Origin: an uncultured Veillonellaceae bacterium
GTDB lineage: Bacteria; Bacillota; Negativicutes; Veillonellales; Negativicoccaceae
Direction: 5' to 3'
Assembly: GCA_900556745.1 (NCBI GenBank)
Contig: USPU01000020.1
Coordinates: forward strand, 1-13,415
DNA: 13,415 nucleotides
Shown: in pieces, positions 1 through 10,750 of the stretch
Layout of the letters: every line of letters starts with the position of its first letter
Numbering within the stretch: position 1 is the first letter of the stretch
Translations under genes and position numbers: made by a program
Notes under the pieces: model-generated
What the model was told of the DNA's origin: nothing
Seen by the model: the letters and a program-made list of their open reading frames with translations, nothing else
Databases searched by the model: none

Positions 1-96
1 GCCTTGCCGTTACTGCCGACGGAATATCTGAACGACTGTTCTGCGGTACAGTGCGAAATTGACGCAATTTGCGAAATCGTTATAATCGGGGAATAG
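1..96 (+). CDS. Possible 3' end of an upstream gene, reading frame uncertain
   Basis: Frame 1 is open from the window edge to a TAG at 94-96 (it begins ALPLLPTEYLND), so this could be the tail of an upstream gene. However, its last third overlaps a very good promoter for the following gene. Frames 2 and 3 also stop nearby, at 29-31 and 60-62, so any of the three could be the true tail. I do not recognise the peptide and the assignment is weak. Confidence 0.2.
   Translation, partial: ALPLLPTEYLNDCSAVQCEIDAICEIVIIGE
56..70 (+). promoter_or_regulatory. Inverted repeat over the -35 box, candidate operator
   Basis: The sequence AAATTG-ACG-CAATTT is a perfect 6-3-6 inverted repeat centred on the -35 box. 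A metal-responsive repressor (Zur, Fur, MntR or DtxR family) would be expected to control a metal-uptake lipoprotein from such a position. The repeat does not match a consensus of those regulators that I can recall, so regulator identity is inference only. Confidence 0.3.
59..86 (+). promoter_or_regulatory. Sigma-A promoter of the znuA-like gene
   Basis: A TTGACG -35 box (59-64) and a perfect TATAAT -10 box (81-86) are separated by 16 bp. The predicted start lies near 92-94, about 20 bases before the GTG start codon at 112. With the terminator after the gene, this makes the lipoprotein gene a single-gene transcript. Confidence 0.8.
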
Positions 97-111
97 AAAG
101 GATGTGGAAGT

Positions 112-1164
112 GTGAAGAAATTAGTTTGGGTATTGAGTTTGTGCGCGGCTTTGCTGGCGCTTGTCGGTTGCGGTCAGACCCCGCAGGAAAATCAGGGAAA
201 ACTGCAGGTGGTAACGACCGTGTACCCTGTGTACGATGTGGTGAAAAAAGTGGCGGGGGATCAGGCCGACGTCACGCTTTTGGTGCCGCCGGGAGCGGAG
301 CCGCATGATTGGGAACCGACCGCGAGCGATTTGAAGAAAATCGGTCAGGCGAAAGTCTTTTTCTACAACGGCGCGGGCTTGGAACCGACGGACCAGATTT
401 TGAAGAAGGAAATTACGCGGGACGCGATGGTAGTGGAATTGAGCCAGGGGTTGGATCTGCTGAAGGCGGAGGACCATGATGACGATGATCACGATCATGA
501 TCATGACGCCGACCACCATGACGAAGATCATCATGACGCCGACCACCATGACGAAGATCATCATGATGCCGACCATCATGACAAAGATCATCACGATGAA
601 GATCATCACGCGGACGGCCATCATCATCACCACCATCACGGCGGCGTGGATCCGCATGTGTGGTTGGATCCGCAAAATGTCATGAAGGAAGCGGCGGTTG
701 TCGCTGAGGCGTTGGCGAAAGCCGATCCGGCGCATGCCGACGCGTATCGCGCCAATGCGAAAAAATACCAAGACGAATTAGCGGCGCTCGACAAGGATAT
801 GGACGCGGCGCTCGCGTCGCTCGCAAATAAAAATCTCGTCGTTTCGCACGAGGCGTTCGGCTACCTGGCCGCGCGCTACGGTTTAACGCAAATCGGCATC
901 ATGGGTGTCGATGCGGATGCTGAACCGACGCCGGATCGCATGGCGCAACTGGTCGAATTCATCCGTGAACACGACGTGCGCACGATTTACAGCGAAGAAC
1001 TCGTCAATCCGCGTTTGGCGGAAGCGATCGCGGCGGAAACCGGCGCCGCCGTACGTGTGTTGAATCCGATTGAGGGATTGACTGCCGCGCAGGAAAAAGC
1101 GGGCTACGATTACATTAAGTTGCAGCGTGAAAATCTGGCCACTTTGACCGTGGGCCAGCAATAA
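112..1164 (+). CDS. znuA: Zinc (or manganese) ABC transporter substrate-binding lipoprotein, ZnuA/AdcA-like
   Basis: This is a cluster A-I (ZnuA/TroA-type) solute-binding protein that captures a divalent metal, most likely zinc, outside the membrane for an ABC importer. The GTG start follows a GAAAGGA ribosome binding site by 8 bases. The protein has a lipoprotein signal peptide with lipobox LVGC and the lipidated Cys at residue 20. Three family metal ligands are visible: H65 (in AEPHDWEPT), H182 (in DPHVWLDP) and H246 (in VSHEAFGYL). The C-terminal LNPIEGL segment fits Firmicute zinc-type members. Residues about 120-176 form a His/Asp/Glu-rich loop with 25 histidines, ending in seven consecutive His. 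Such loops are known in zinc-type family members, but this one is long. No permease or ATPase gene lies beside it in the window; the gene has its own promoter and terminator, so the transporter partners must be elsewhere. Metal preference is inferred. Confidence 0.92.
   Translation: MKKLVWVLSLCAALLALVGCGQTPQENQGKLQVVTTVYPVYDVVKKVAGDQADVTLLVPPGAEPHDWEPTASDLKKIGQAKVFFYNGAGLEPTDQILKKEITRDAMVVELSQGLDLLKAEDHDDDDHDHDHDADHHDEDHHDADHHDEDHHDADHHDKDHHDEDHHADGHHHHHHHGGVDPHVWLDPQNVMKEAAVVAEALAKADPAHADAYRANAKKYQDELAALDKDMDAALASLANKNLVVSHEAFGYLAARYGLTQIGIMGVDADAEPTPDRMAQLVEFIREHDVRTIYSEELVNPRLAEAIAAETGAAVRVLNPIEGLTAAQEKAGYDYIKLQRENLATLTVGQQ
505..609 (+). repeat. 30-bp in-frame tandem repeat encoding the His/Asp loop
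   Basis: Units at 505-534 and 535-564 are identical over 30 bp. A third at 565-594 differs at four positions, and a half unit follows at 595-609. Each full unit encodes a ten-residue motif of type DADHHDEDHH (third unit has K for E). The exact identity of the first two units indicates recent expansion by slippage or recombination, so copy number may vary among strains. Confidence 0.9.
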
Positions 1165-1177
1165 ACGTTTCTCTTCA

Positions 1178-1204
1178 GCCGTCACGTCAGTGGCGGCTTT
1201 TTTT
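1178..1204 (+). terminator. Rho-independent terminator after znuA-like gene
   Basis: GCCGTCAC and GTGGCGGC form an 8-bp stem with one T:G wobble around a GTCA loop. Seven T follow at once. The hairpin starts 13 bases after the stop codon. Confidence 0.9.
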
Positions 1205-1255
1205 CTTGCCGCTAAAGAATGGACGCACCGTGTGCATGCAAAAAATGGAATTGAC

Positions 1256-1284
1256 TTGCCAGGCCTTGGAAATTGCGGTACAAT
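1256..1284 (+). promoter_or_regulatory. rpoBC promoter 1 (distal)
   Basis: TTGCCA (1256-1261) and TACAAT (1279-1284) are spaced by 17 bp. It lies just after the upstream terminator and about 240 bases before the rpoB start, so its transcript would carry a long leader. Confidence 0.6.
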
Positions 1285-1323
1285 CACTTACGAAAGTTGA
1301 ATATGGAGTATTACGTCTTTAGA

Positions 1324-1352
1324 TTGACATTTTCTATAATCAATGATAAAAT
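1324..1352 (+). promoter_or_regulatory. rpoBC promoter 2 (proximal, extended -10)
   Basis: A consensus TTGACA (1324-1329) lies 17 bp from TAAAAT (1347-1352), which also carries the TGn extended -10 element at 1344-1346. The start is expected near 1358-1360, giving a leader of about 170 bases before rpoB. Confidence 0.72.
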
Positions 1353-1420
1353 TACTAATTGCAGTAGTGTCATTATGATCGTGGAGACTGATAGAGGAGA
1401 GACGCAGTACAAAAAATGCA

Positions 1421-1454
1421 AAAGCAAGGTTCAAAAAGGAACCTTGCTTTTATT
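1421..1454 (+). terminator. Terminator-like hairpin in the rpoB leader, candidate attenuator
   Basis: A perfect 12-bp stem (1421-1432 with 1439-1450) closes a six-base AAAAAG loop and runs into TTTTATT. It lies downstream of both promoters and 78 bases before the rpoB start, and I see no good promoter after it (only a weak TTGTCA at 1453 with GTGAAT at 1476). Transcripts for rpoB and rpoC must therefore read through it. rpoBC operons in other bacteria are known to be preceded by partial terminators. No competing antiterminator pairing or convincing leader peptide was seen by eye. Confidence 0.65.
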
Positions 1455-1528
1455 GTCATTTTTCGAAACCGACACGTGAATAGCCGATACGACACGATAA
1501 CGCCAATATCAGAAAGGGTGACAAGTGC

Positions 1529-4500
1529 ATGTTCAAACCGGTAAATATGGGCACGCGGAAACGGTACACCTACGCCAAGATCAATGAGGTCTTGCAAATG
1601 CCGCACTTGCTCGATTTACAGCGAAATTCCTACCTGTGGTTTCAGGAAGAAGGACTGCGGGAAATTTTTGAAGATATTTCTCCGATTGAAAGCAACGAAC
1701 GGGGCAATAATCAAGACGGTAAATTAAAACTTTATTTTGATGATTACAAATTCGGTGAACCGAAATATGATATCGCCGAATGCAAAGAGCGTGACGCGAC
1801 GTTCGCCGCGCCGCTGCGCGTTAAAGTTCGTCTGGAAAATGCCGAAACGGGCGAGCTCGCCGAAACGGAAGTATTTATGGGCGACTTCCCGGTGATGACC
1901 GATACCGGTACGTTCGTCATCAACGGCGCGGAACGCGTCATCGTCAGTCAGTTGGTGCGTTCGCCGGGCGTATATTACAGCGGCACGATCGATCAGATGG
2001 GTAAGTCGCTGTTCAGCTCCACGGTGATTCCGAATCGCGGCGCCTGGATTGAACTCGAAAGCGACGCCAACGATATCGTGCACGTTCGCATCGACCGTAA
2101 CCGCAAGTTGCCGGCGACGGTTCTCGTACGCGCGCTGGGCTTTGAAACGAACGATGAAATCATGGATCTTTTCGGTGACGATCCGCGCATCGCGGAGACG
2201 TTGAAAAAAGACCCGACGCGTTCGCAGGAAGAAGCGTTAATTGAAATATATAAGAAATTGCGTCCGGGCGAACCGCCGTCCATCGACAGCGCGACTTCGA
2301 TGTTCAACAATCTGTTCTTCGATCCGCGCCGCTATGATTTGGCGCATATCGGACGTTATAAATTAGGTAAGAAATTAGGCTGGCAGGGCCGTCTGTTCGG
2401 TCAGACGTTAGCGCGCCCGTTGGTTCACCCGCACACGGGTAAAGTCGTTTTGCCCGAAGGCACCGTGATCGGCAACAAGGAACTGGAACAGATCGCGGCC
2501 TCCGAAATGTTTTCCGATGCCGGCTCCGACTGGGCGCGTCAGCTCGAAGGCAAGACGCTGGTGGATACTCTCGTGGATATCAATACCGGCGAAGTGCTTT
2601 TGGAAGAAGGCACGAAAGTCGGCAAGAAAGAGCTGAAAGCGATTAAAGACAGCGGCATGTTCAAACGCATGCCCGCTAATGACATCGAGGCCATTATTGA
2701 AGGCGTGTTGCCGGCGCGTCGTGTAGAAAAAACGCTCGCGCAGAAACGCATTCCGGGTCTGCAGGAAATCTATGTCCTGAAAGGGGAAGGCGAAAACCGT
2801 CAGGAAGTCAAAATCGTTTGCAATAACGTGAACCTTCCGGACACGTTGCGTACCGTTGAACCGGCGGACATGATCGCCAATATTTCCTATTTATTGAATT
2901 TAATGGAAGGCATCGGCCATGTCGATGATATCGACCACTTGGGGAACCGCCGCTTGCGTTGCGTCGGTGAACTGTTGCAGAACCAGTTCCGCATCGGTTT
3001 GACCCGCATGGAACGTGTCGTCAAAGAACGTATGGCGACGCAGGATATCGACAACCTGACGCCGCAGATGCTGATCAATATTCGTCCGGTCACAGCGGCG
3101 CTGAAAGAATTTTTCGGTTCGAGCCAATTGTCGCAGTTCATGGACCAGACGAACCCGCTGGCGGAACTGACGCACAAACGTCGTCTTTCCGCATTGGGAC
3201 CGGGTGGACTTTCGCGAGAACGCGCGGGCTTTGAAGTTCGCGACGTGCACCATTCGCACTACGGCCGCATGTGTCCGATTGAAACGCCGGAAGGTCCGAA
3301 CATCGGCTTGATTTCGTCCTTAGCGAACTTTGCGAAAGTCAATAAATACGGTTTGATTGAAACGCCGTATCGCGTGGTGAAACATGACGGCGATGATGTC
3401 ACCGTCACGAGCGAAGTACGTTACGTCACCGCCGATGCCGAGGAAAACCTCGTCGTGGCGCAGGCGAACGAGCCGCTCGATGAAAATAACCACTTTGAGC
3501 ATGCGCATGTCGCAAGCCGTTTGCAGTCCGATGTTATTGAAGTCGCGCCGCAACGCGTGGATTTGATGGACGTCTCGCCGAAACAGGTCGTTTCGGTCGG
3601 TACGGCCTTGATCCCGTTCCTTGAAAACGACGATGCGAACCGCGCTTTGATGGGCGCGAACATGCAACGTCAGGCGGTACCGCTTTTGCGTACGCAGGCG
3701 CCGCTCGTCGGTACGGGCATGGAATACACCGCCGCCCGCGACTCCGGCGTGTGCGTTCTCGCGAAACGCGCGGGCACGGTGGAACGCGTCACCGGAAAAG
3801 AAATCATCGTCAAAACCGATGACGGTAAATTGGATCGTTACGATCTGATCAAATTCATGCGTTCCAACCAGAGCACCTGCATCAACCAGATCCCGCTCGT
3901 TTATAAGGGCGATCGGGTGGACGCGGGCGATGCGCTGGCGGACGGCATGGCGACCGACGGCGGCGAACTCGCGCTCGGTTACAACGTGCTGGTCGCGTTT
4001 ATGCCGTGGGAAGGCTACAACTACGAAGACGCGATTCTTCTCTCGGAAGAATTGTGCAAGGAAGACATTTACACGTCGATCCATATTGAAGAATACGAAT
4101 GCGATGCGCGCGACACGAAGCTCGGCGCGGAAGAAATTACCCGCCAGCTCCCGAATGTCAGCGAAGATTCGTTGAAATATTTGGATGAAGAAGGCATTAT
4201 TTCGATCGGCGCGGAAGTGCGCCCGGGGGATGTCCTGGTCGGTAAAGTCACACCGAAAGGCGAAACCGAACAGACGCCGGAAGAACGTTTGCTGCGCGCC
4301 ATTTTCGGCGACAAAGAACGCGAAGTCCGCGACACCAGCTTGCGCGTGCCGCACGGCGAATCCGGAAAGATCGTCGATGTTCGCGTGTTCACCCGTGAAA
4401 ACGGCGATGAACTGCAGCCGGGCGTCAATAAACTCGTTCGCGTCTACATCGCGCAGAAACGTAAGATTCACGAAGGCGATAAGATGGCGGGCCGCCATGG

Positions 4501-5503
4501 TAACAAGGGCGTTGTCTCCCGCGTCATGCGCCAGGAAGATATGCCGTTCATGCCGGACGGCACGCCGATTCAGATCGTGTTGAACCCGCTCGGCGTACCG
4601 AGCCGTATGAACATCGGTCAGGTTTTAGAAACCCACTTGGGACGCGCGGCTCAGGCGTTGGGTATGGAAATTCGCAACAACGATCCGGATCTGCCGCGTC
4701 GCTTGAAAGAATACGGTTACGATGTCGATAAATACGGCATGCCCGAACCGGATGTCGCCGGTATTCATATCGCGACACCGGTCTTTGACGGCGCGTCGGA
4801 AGTCGACGTATTTAGCACGTTGAAACTCGCCAACTTGCCGGAAGACGGCAAGACCGAACTGTTCGACGGTCGCACCGGTGAAAAGATGGACAACCGCGTT
4901 ACCGTTGGTTACAAATACATGTTGAAGTTGCACCACTTGGTCGATGACAAGATTCACGCCCGTTCGACCGGTCCGTACTCGCTCGTCACCCAACAACCGT
5001 TGGGCGGTAAAGCGCAGTTCGGCGGCCAGCGTTTCGGTGAAATGGAAGTCTGGGCGCTCGAAGCGTACGGCGCGGCGTACACCTTGCAAGAAATCTTGAC
5101 GGTGAAATCCGATGACGTGATCGGCCGTGTGAAAGCGTACGAAAAAATCGTCAAAGGGGAAAATATCCCCGAACCGGGCGTTCCGGAATCGTTCAAGGTA
5201 CTCTTGAAAGAGCTCCAGTCGATCGGCTTGGATGTTCGTATTTTGAATGAAAACGGCGAAGAAGTCGTCATCCGTGAACTCGAAGAAGAGGACTTGCCGC
5301 AGGCGGAAGAAAATGAACTGCGTGAAGTCATGGAAGCGGATGCCGGCGGGCAAAGTCGAGTTTCCGCGGAGACGGAAGACGCGGACAACGCGCCGGAAGA
5401 AAATGAAATGAGTGTGGAAGAAACGGCGCAGCAGGCCGATACCGCAAATATCGCCGCCGCGGAACCGTTCTTCACCGATACTGATAGTAACGACGCTGAA
5501 TAG
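1529..5503 (+). CDS. rpoB: DNA-directed RNA polymerase subunit beta
   Basis: This is the beta subunit of the core RNA polymerase, forming one side of the active-site cleft. The ATG at 1529 follows an AGAAAGGGTGA ribosome binding site. Landmarks include the rifampicin region at about residues 530-558, which reads wild type at the key positions D539, H549 and S554 (E. coli D516, H526, S531). The active-site GRHGNKG motif is at 988-994, and the conserved [15 protein letters not shown] block lies near the C terminus. At 1324 residues it is longer than the B. subtilis protein (about 1190). Part of the excess is a tandem duplication of a small module at residues 288-328 and 337-378, where B. subtilis has one copy; another part is an acidic C-terminal tail from about 1251 onward. 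It is followed after 17 bases by rpoC. The usual rplJ-rplL genes are not upstream. Confidence 0.98.
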   Translation: MFKPVNMGTRKRYTYAKINEVLQMPHLLDLQRNSYLWFQEEGLREIFEDISPIESNERGNNQDGKLKLYFDDYKFGEPKYDIAECKERDATFAAPLRVKVRLENAETGELAETEVFMGDFPVMTDTGTFVINGAERVIVSQLVRSPGVYYSGTIDQMGKSLFSSTVIPNRGAWIELESDANDIVHVRIDRNRKLPATVLVRALGFETNDEIMDLFGDDPRIAETLKKDPTRSQEEALIEIYKKLRPGEPPSIDSATSMFNNLFFDPRRYDLAHIGRYKLGKKLGWQGRLFGQTLARPLVHPHTGKVVLPEGTVIGNKELEQIAASEMFSDAGSDWARQLEGKTLVDTLVDINTGEVLLEEGTKVGKKELKAIKDSGMFKRMPANDIEAIIEGVLPARRVEKTLAQKRIPGLQEIYVLKGEGENRQEVKIVCNNVNLPDTLRTVEPADMIANISYLLNLMEGIGHVDDIDHLGNRRLRCVGELLQNQFRIGLTRMERVVKERMATQDIDNLTPQMLINIRPVTAALKEFFGSSQLSQFMDQTNPLAELTHKRRLSALGPGGLSRERAGFEVRDVHHSHYGRMCPIETPEGPNIGLISSLANFAKVNKYGLIETPYRVVKHDGDDVTVTSEVRYVTADAEENLVVAQANEPLDENNHFEHAHVASRLQSDVIEVAPQRVDLMDVSPKQVVSVGTALIPFLENDDANRALMGANMQRQAVPLLRTQAPLVGTGMEYTAARDSGVCVLAKRAGTVERVTGKEIIVKTDDGKLDRYDLIKFMRSNQSTCINQIPLVYKGDRVDAGDALADGMATDGGELALGYNVLVAFMPWEGYNYEDAILLSEELCKEDIYTSIHIEEYECDARDTKLGAEEITRQLPNVSEDSLKYLDEEGIISIGAEVRPGDVLVGKVTPKGETEQTPEERLLRAIFGDKEREVRDTSLRVPHGESGKIVDVRVFTRENGDELQPGVNKLVRVYIAQKRKIHEGDKMAGRHGNKGVVSRVMRQEDMPFMPDGTPIQIVLNPLGVPSRMNIGQVLETHLGRAAQALGMEIRNNDPDLPRRLKEYGYDVDKYGMPEPDVAGIHIATPVFDGASEVDVFSTLKLANLPEDGKTELFDGRTGEKMDNRVTVGYKYMLKLHHLVDDKIHARSTGPYSLVTQQPLGGKAQFGGQRFGEMEVWALEAYGAAYTLQEILTVKSDDVIGRVKAYEKIVKGENIPEPGVPESFKVLLKELQSIGLDVRILNENGEEVVIRELEEEDLPQAEENELREVMEADAGGQSRVSAETEDADNAPEENEMSVEETAQQADTANIAAAEPFFTDTDSNDAE

Positions 5504-5520
5504 TGAAGGGAGCGGTAGAT

Positions 5521-9612
<4,092 letters not shown>

Positions 9613-9625
9613 AGCAAAGCAAAAT

Positions 9626-9656
9626 AAAAAGAGACGACAAGGTCGTCTCTTTTTTT
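9626..9656 (+). terminator. Rho-independent terminator of the rpoBC operon
   Basis: GAGACGAC (9631-9638) pairs perfectly with GTCGTCTC (9642-9649) around an AAG loop, flanked by five A before and seven T after. It begins 13 bases beyond the rpoC stop. Confidence 0.95.
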
Positions 9657-10000
9657 GTGGCTCAGATTTTGCAATCATTGGGAAACTGTTTAGGTAATTA
9701 ATAATGCCCGACGGTTGCGCATCTGTTTTTTTATTTCGCTTTCTACTCATACGGATAGAGAGGTTTTAACTTAAATGATACTAGGGAAAAACCGTTTCAA
9801 CGACGGTTGGCGGGAGCGCGTAATGCGAAGCATCATGCTTGCGATATGAGCGTCTTGAAAAAGCATTAAAAAAGGTATAATTTAATATATAAAGAGCGCG
9901 CGAACGGCTGAATCAATCGGGCGACGGGAGAAGTTGTTGGCAAAACATAGAATGAAATAAAGACCGCTAAAGTATACGACTTGACGATGAAATATAGAAA
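9657..10000. other. Intergenic stretch with no convincing gene
   Basis: About 345 bases follow the rpoC terminator. They contain a possible promoter (9855-9881), a perfect 6-1-6 palindrome AAGCATCATGCTT (9828-9840), a 6-bp inverted repeat AACCGT/ACGGTT (about 9790-9808) and a 24-codon frame (ATG 9775 to TGA 9849) with only a distant GAGAGG before it. The 9-mer CCGCTAAAG at 9964-9972 recurs at the ends of both copies of the following duplicated gene. I see no RNA gene here. Confidence 0.5.
9855..9881 (+). promoter_or_regulatory. Possible promoter for the small duplicated gene
   Basis: A perfect TATAAT (9876-9881) in AT-rich DNA is preceded by TTGAAA (9855-9860), but the spacer is only 15 bp, shorter than ideal. 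The start would be about 125 bases before the GTG at 10016. The AAGCATCATGCTT palindrome lies 14 bases upstream of the -35 box. Confidence 0.4.
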
Positions 10001-10015
10001 CGAGGAGGTGCCGGA

Positions 10016-10246
10016 GTGATTAGCTATGAAGAGTACAGAGCAATAGTTGTAAAGCGATTCAGATATTATTGGGAGGACTTGAGCGATGAAGAGGTGGAAG
10101 CGTACTTCGAGCGAGAGGGAAACGAAATCACGAAAGATCGTTATGAGGAAGATGTGGAGAAATTAAAAGAGGGAAGAATCACTGAGCGCATACTGGAAAA
10201 TGGTTGCCCCGCATCGGTGTCGTATTGTTTATCCTTAATGTATTAA
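10016..10246 (+). CDS. Small acidic protein of unknown function (intact copy)
   Basis: This 76-residue protein starts at GTG 10016, five bases after a near-perfect AGGAGGTG ribosome binding site. I do not recognise its family. It is rich in Glu, Asp, Tyr and Arg, with likely helical segments (YEEYRAIVVKRFRYYW, then LSDEEVEAYFE) and a more hydrophobic C terminus, CPASVSYCLSLMY, carrying two of the Cys. No signal peptide or membrane segment is visible. A second, broken copy follows directly. In that copy many differences fall in third codon positions and the C-terminal SVAYCLSLMY is kept, which argues that the frame is a real protein. The DNA is more AT-rich than the neighbouring genes, consistent with accessory or acquired origin. 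An antitoxin, immunity or phage-derived role is possible but unsupported. Confidence 0.75.
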   Translation: MISYEEYRAIVVKRFRYYWEDLSDEEVEAYFEREGNEITKDRYEEDVEKLKEGRITERILENGCPASVSYCLSLMY

Positions 10247-10278
10247 AAGCCGCTAAAGCGAGCCGAGGAGGTGCCGGA

Positions 10279-10507
10279 GTGTAAGTTATGAAGAATACAG
10301 AACAATAGTTGTAGACAAATTTAGATATTATTGGGAGAACTTGAGCGATGAAGAGGTGGAAGCATACTTCGAGCGCGAGGGAAACGAAGTTACAAGAGAT
10401 GGCTATGAAGAAGACGTGAAGCTCCTAAAAAAGGGAAAATAAATGAGTACATACTGGAAAACGATTGCACGTCATCGGTGGCGTATTGTTTATCTCTGAT
10501 GTATTAA
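10279..10507 (+). pseudogene. Frameshifted second copy of the small acidic protein gene
   Basis: This copy keeps the strong ribosome binding site and GTG, but the base loss just after the start makes the second codon TAA. The homologous frame (SYEEYRTIVVDKFRYYWENL...) then runs without any start codon until TAA at 10440, where a second single-base loss shifts the frame. Restoring both bases would give a full 76-residue homologue ending SVAYCLSLMY. Substitutions are often synonymous or conservative (for example GAG to GAA, GCG to GCA), so it seems to have evolved under protein-level constraint before losing its frame. Both lesions might be sequencing errors, or the second might be bypassed at an A-AAA-AAG slippery site; decay is the simplest reading. 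Confidence 0.8.
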
Positions 10508-10541
10508 AAGCCGCTAAAGCGAAACGCTGAGGCGGTTTTTT
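10506..10541 (+). terminator. Rho-independent terminator after the duplicated gene
   Basis: An inner AGCG-AAA-CGCT hairpin sits inside an outer pairing of AAAAGCCGC with GGCGGTTTTTT (one G:T pair), ending in six T. The same left arm is present after the first copy, but there the right arm and T-run are missing. Confidence 0.8.
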
Positions 10542-10542
10542 G

Positions 10543-10716
10543 TTGCGCGAAAGGAGAGAGCGTGCAAAGAATCGTAAAGACGGTACCCGTCGAGCGCGGA
10601 AACTGTATGCAACGGGCGGTGAAATGCCTACCGCGCTGACTACGTTTGGCCATGACGTAAAGACGGAATCCGACCGGCAACGGATTGAATCCATGTGGAT
10701 AAGGGAAATATGGTAG
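10543..10716 (+). pseudogene. Possible decayed gene fragment
   Basis: A frame from TTG 10543 to TAG 10716 encodes about 57 residues, with a basic start (RERRERAKNRKDGTRRAR) and a tail containing TTFGHDVKTESDRQRIESMW that looks protein-like. The only plausible ribosome binding site, AAAGGAGAG (10550-10558), instead serves GTG 10562 in another frame, which ends after 25 codons (MQRIVKTVPVERG...). This mismatch suggests a frameshifted or truncated remnant. I do not recognise a family; it could equally be a chance open frame. Confidence 0.3.
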
Positions 10717-10750
10717 TATAAATACAGAACACAGTACTCGGAGGTGCGAG

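Larger units (their letters stand above)
10001..10521 (+). repeat. Tandem duplication of a 260-bp gene module
   Basis: Positions 10001-10260 and 10264-10521 are direct copies, roughly 85% identical by eye, including an identical 18-base ribosome binding site and start region. The 9-mer CCGCTAAAG occurs at 9964, 10250 and 10511, marking module boundaries. The first copy ends within the left half of what is a full terminator after the second copy, so duplication appears to have split the terminator and placed both copies on one transcript. Confidence 0.88.

Noticed and set aside
476-685. A Met/Thr/Ile-rich plus-strand frame through the His repeat
   Set aside because: It is an out-of-frame reading of the CAT/GAT repeats of the lipoprotein gene.
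1416-1544. A 42-codon leader frame (ATG 1416, MQKQGSKRNLAFIV...) overlapping the rpoB start, as a possible attenuation leader peptide
   Set aside because: The nearest ribosome binding site-like sequence (GAGGAG, about 1394-1399) is roughly 16 bases from the ATG, and the frame runs through the hairpin itself with no regulatory codon run.
3120-3190. Possible rifampicin-resistance substitution in rpoB
   Set aside because: The resistance-determining region is wild type at D539, H549 and S554 (E. coli D516, H526, S531).
9775-9849. A 24-codon frame (MILGKNRFNDGWRERV...) downstream of rpoC
   Set aside because: The GAGAGG before it is too distant (about 12 bases), there is no clear promoter in front of it, and nothing in it is recognisable.
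9964-10519. Three 9-mers CCGCTAAAG as a possible CRISPR-like or integron-like array
   Set aside because: Spacings are 286 and 261 bp and enclose copies of the same gene; they are module boundaries and terminator arms of a tandem duplication, with no spacer diversity.
10425-10694. An 89-codon minus-strand frame over the end of the duplicated gene and the following gap
   Set aside because: It is antisense to the second module copy and its terminator, has no ribosome binding site or promoter of note, and its composition looks like a shadow frame.
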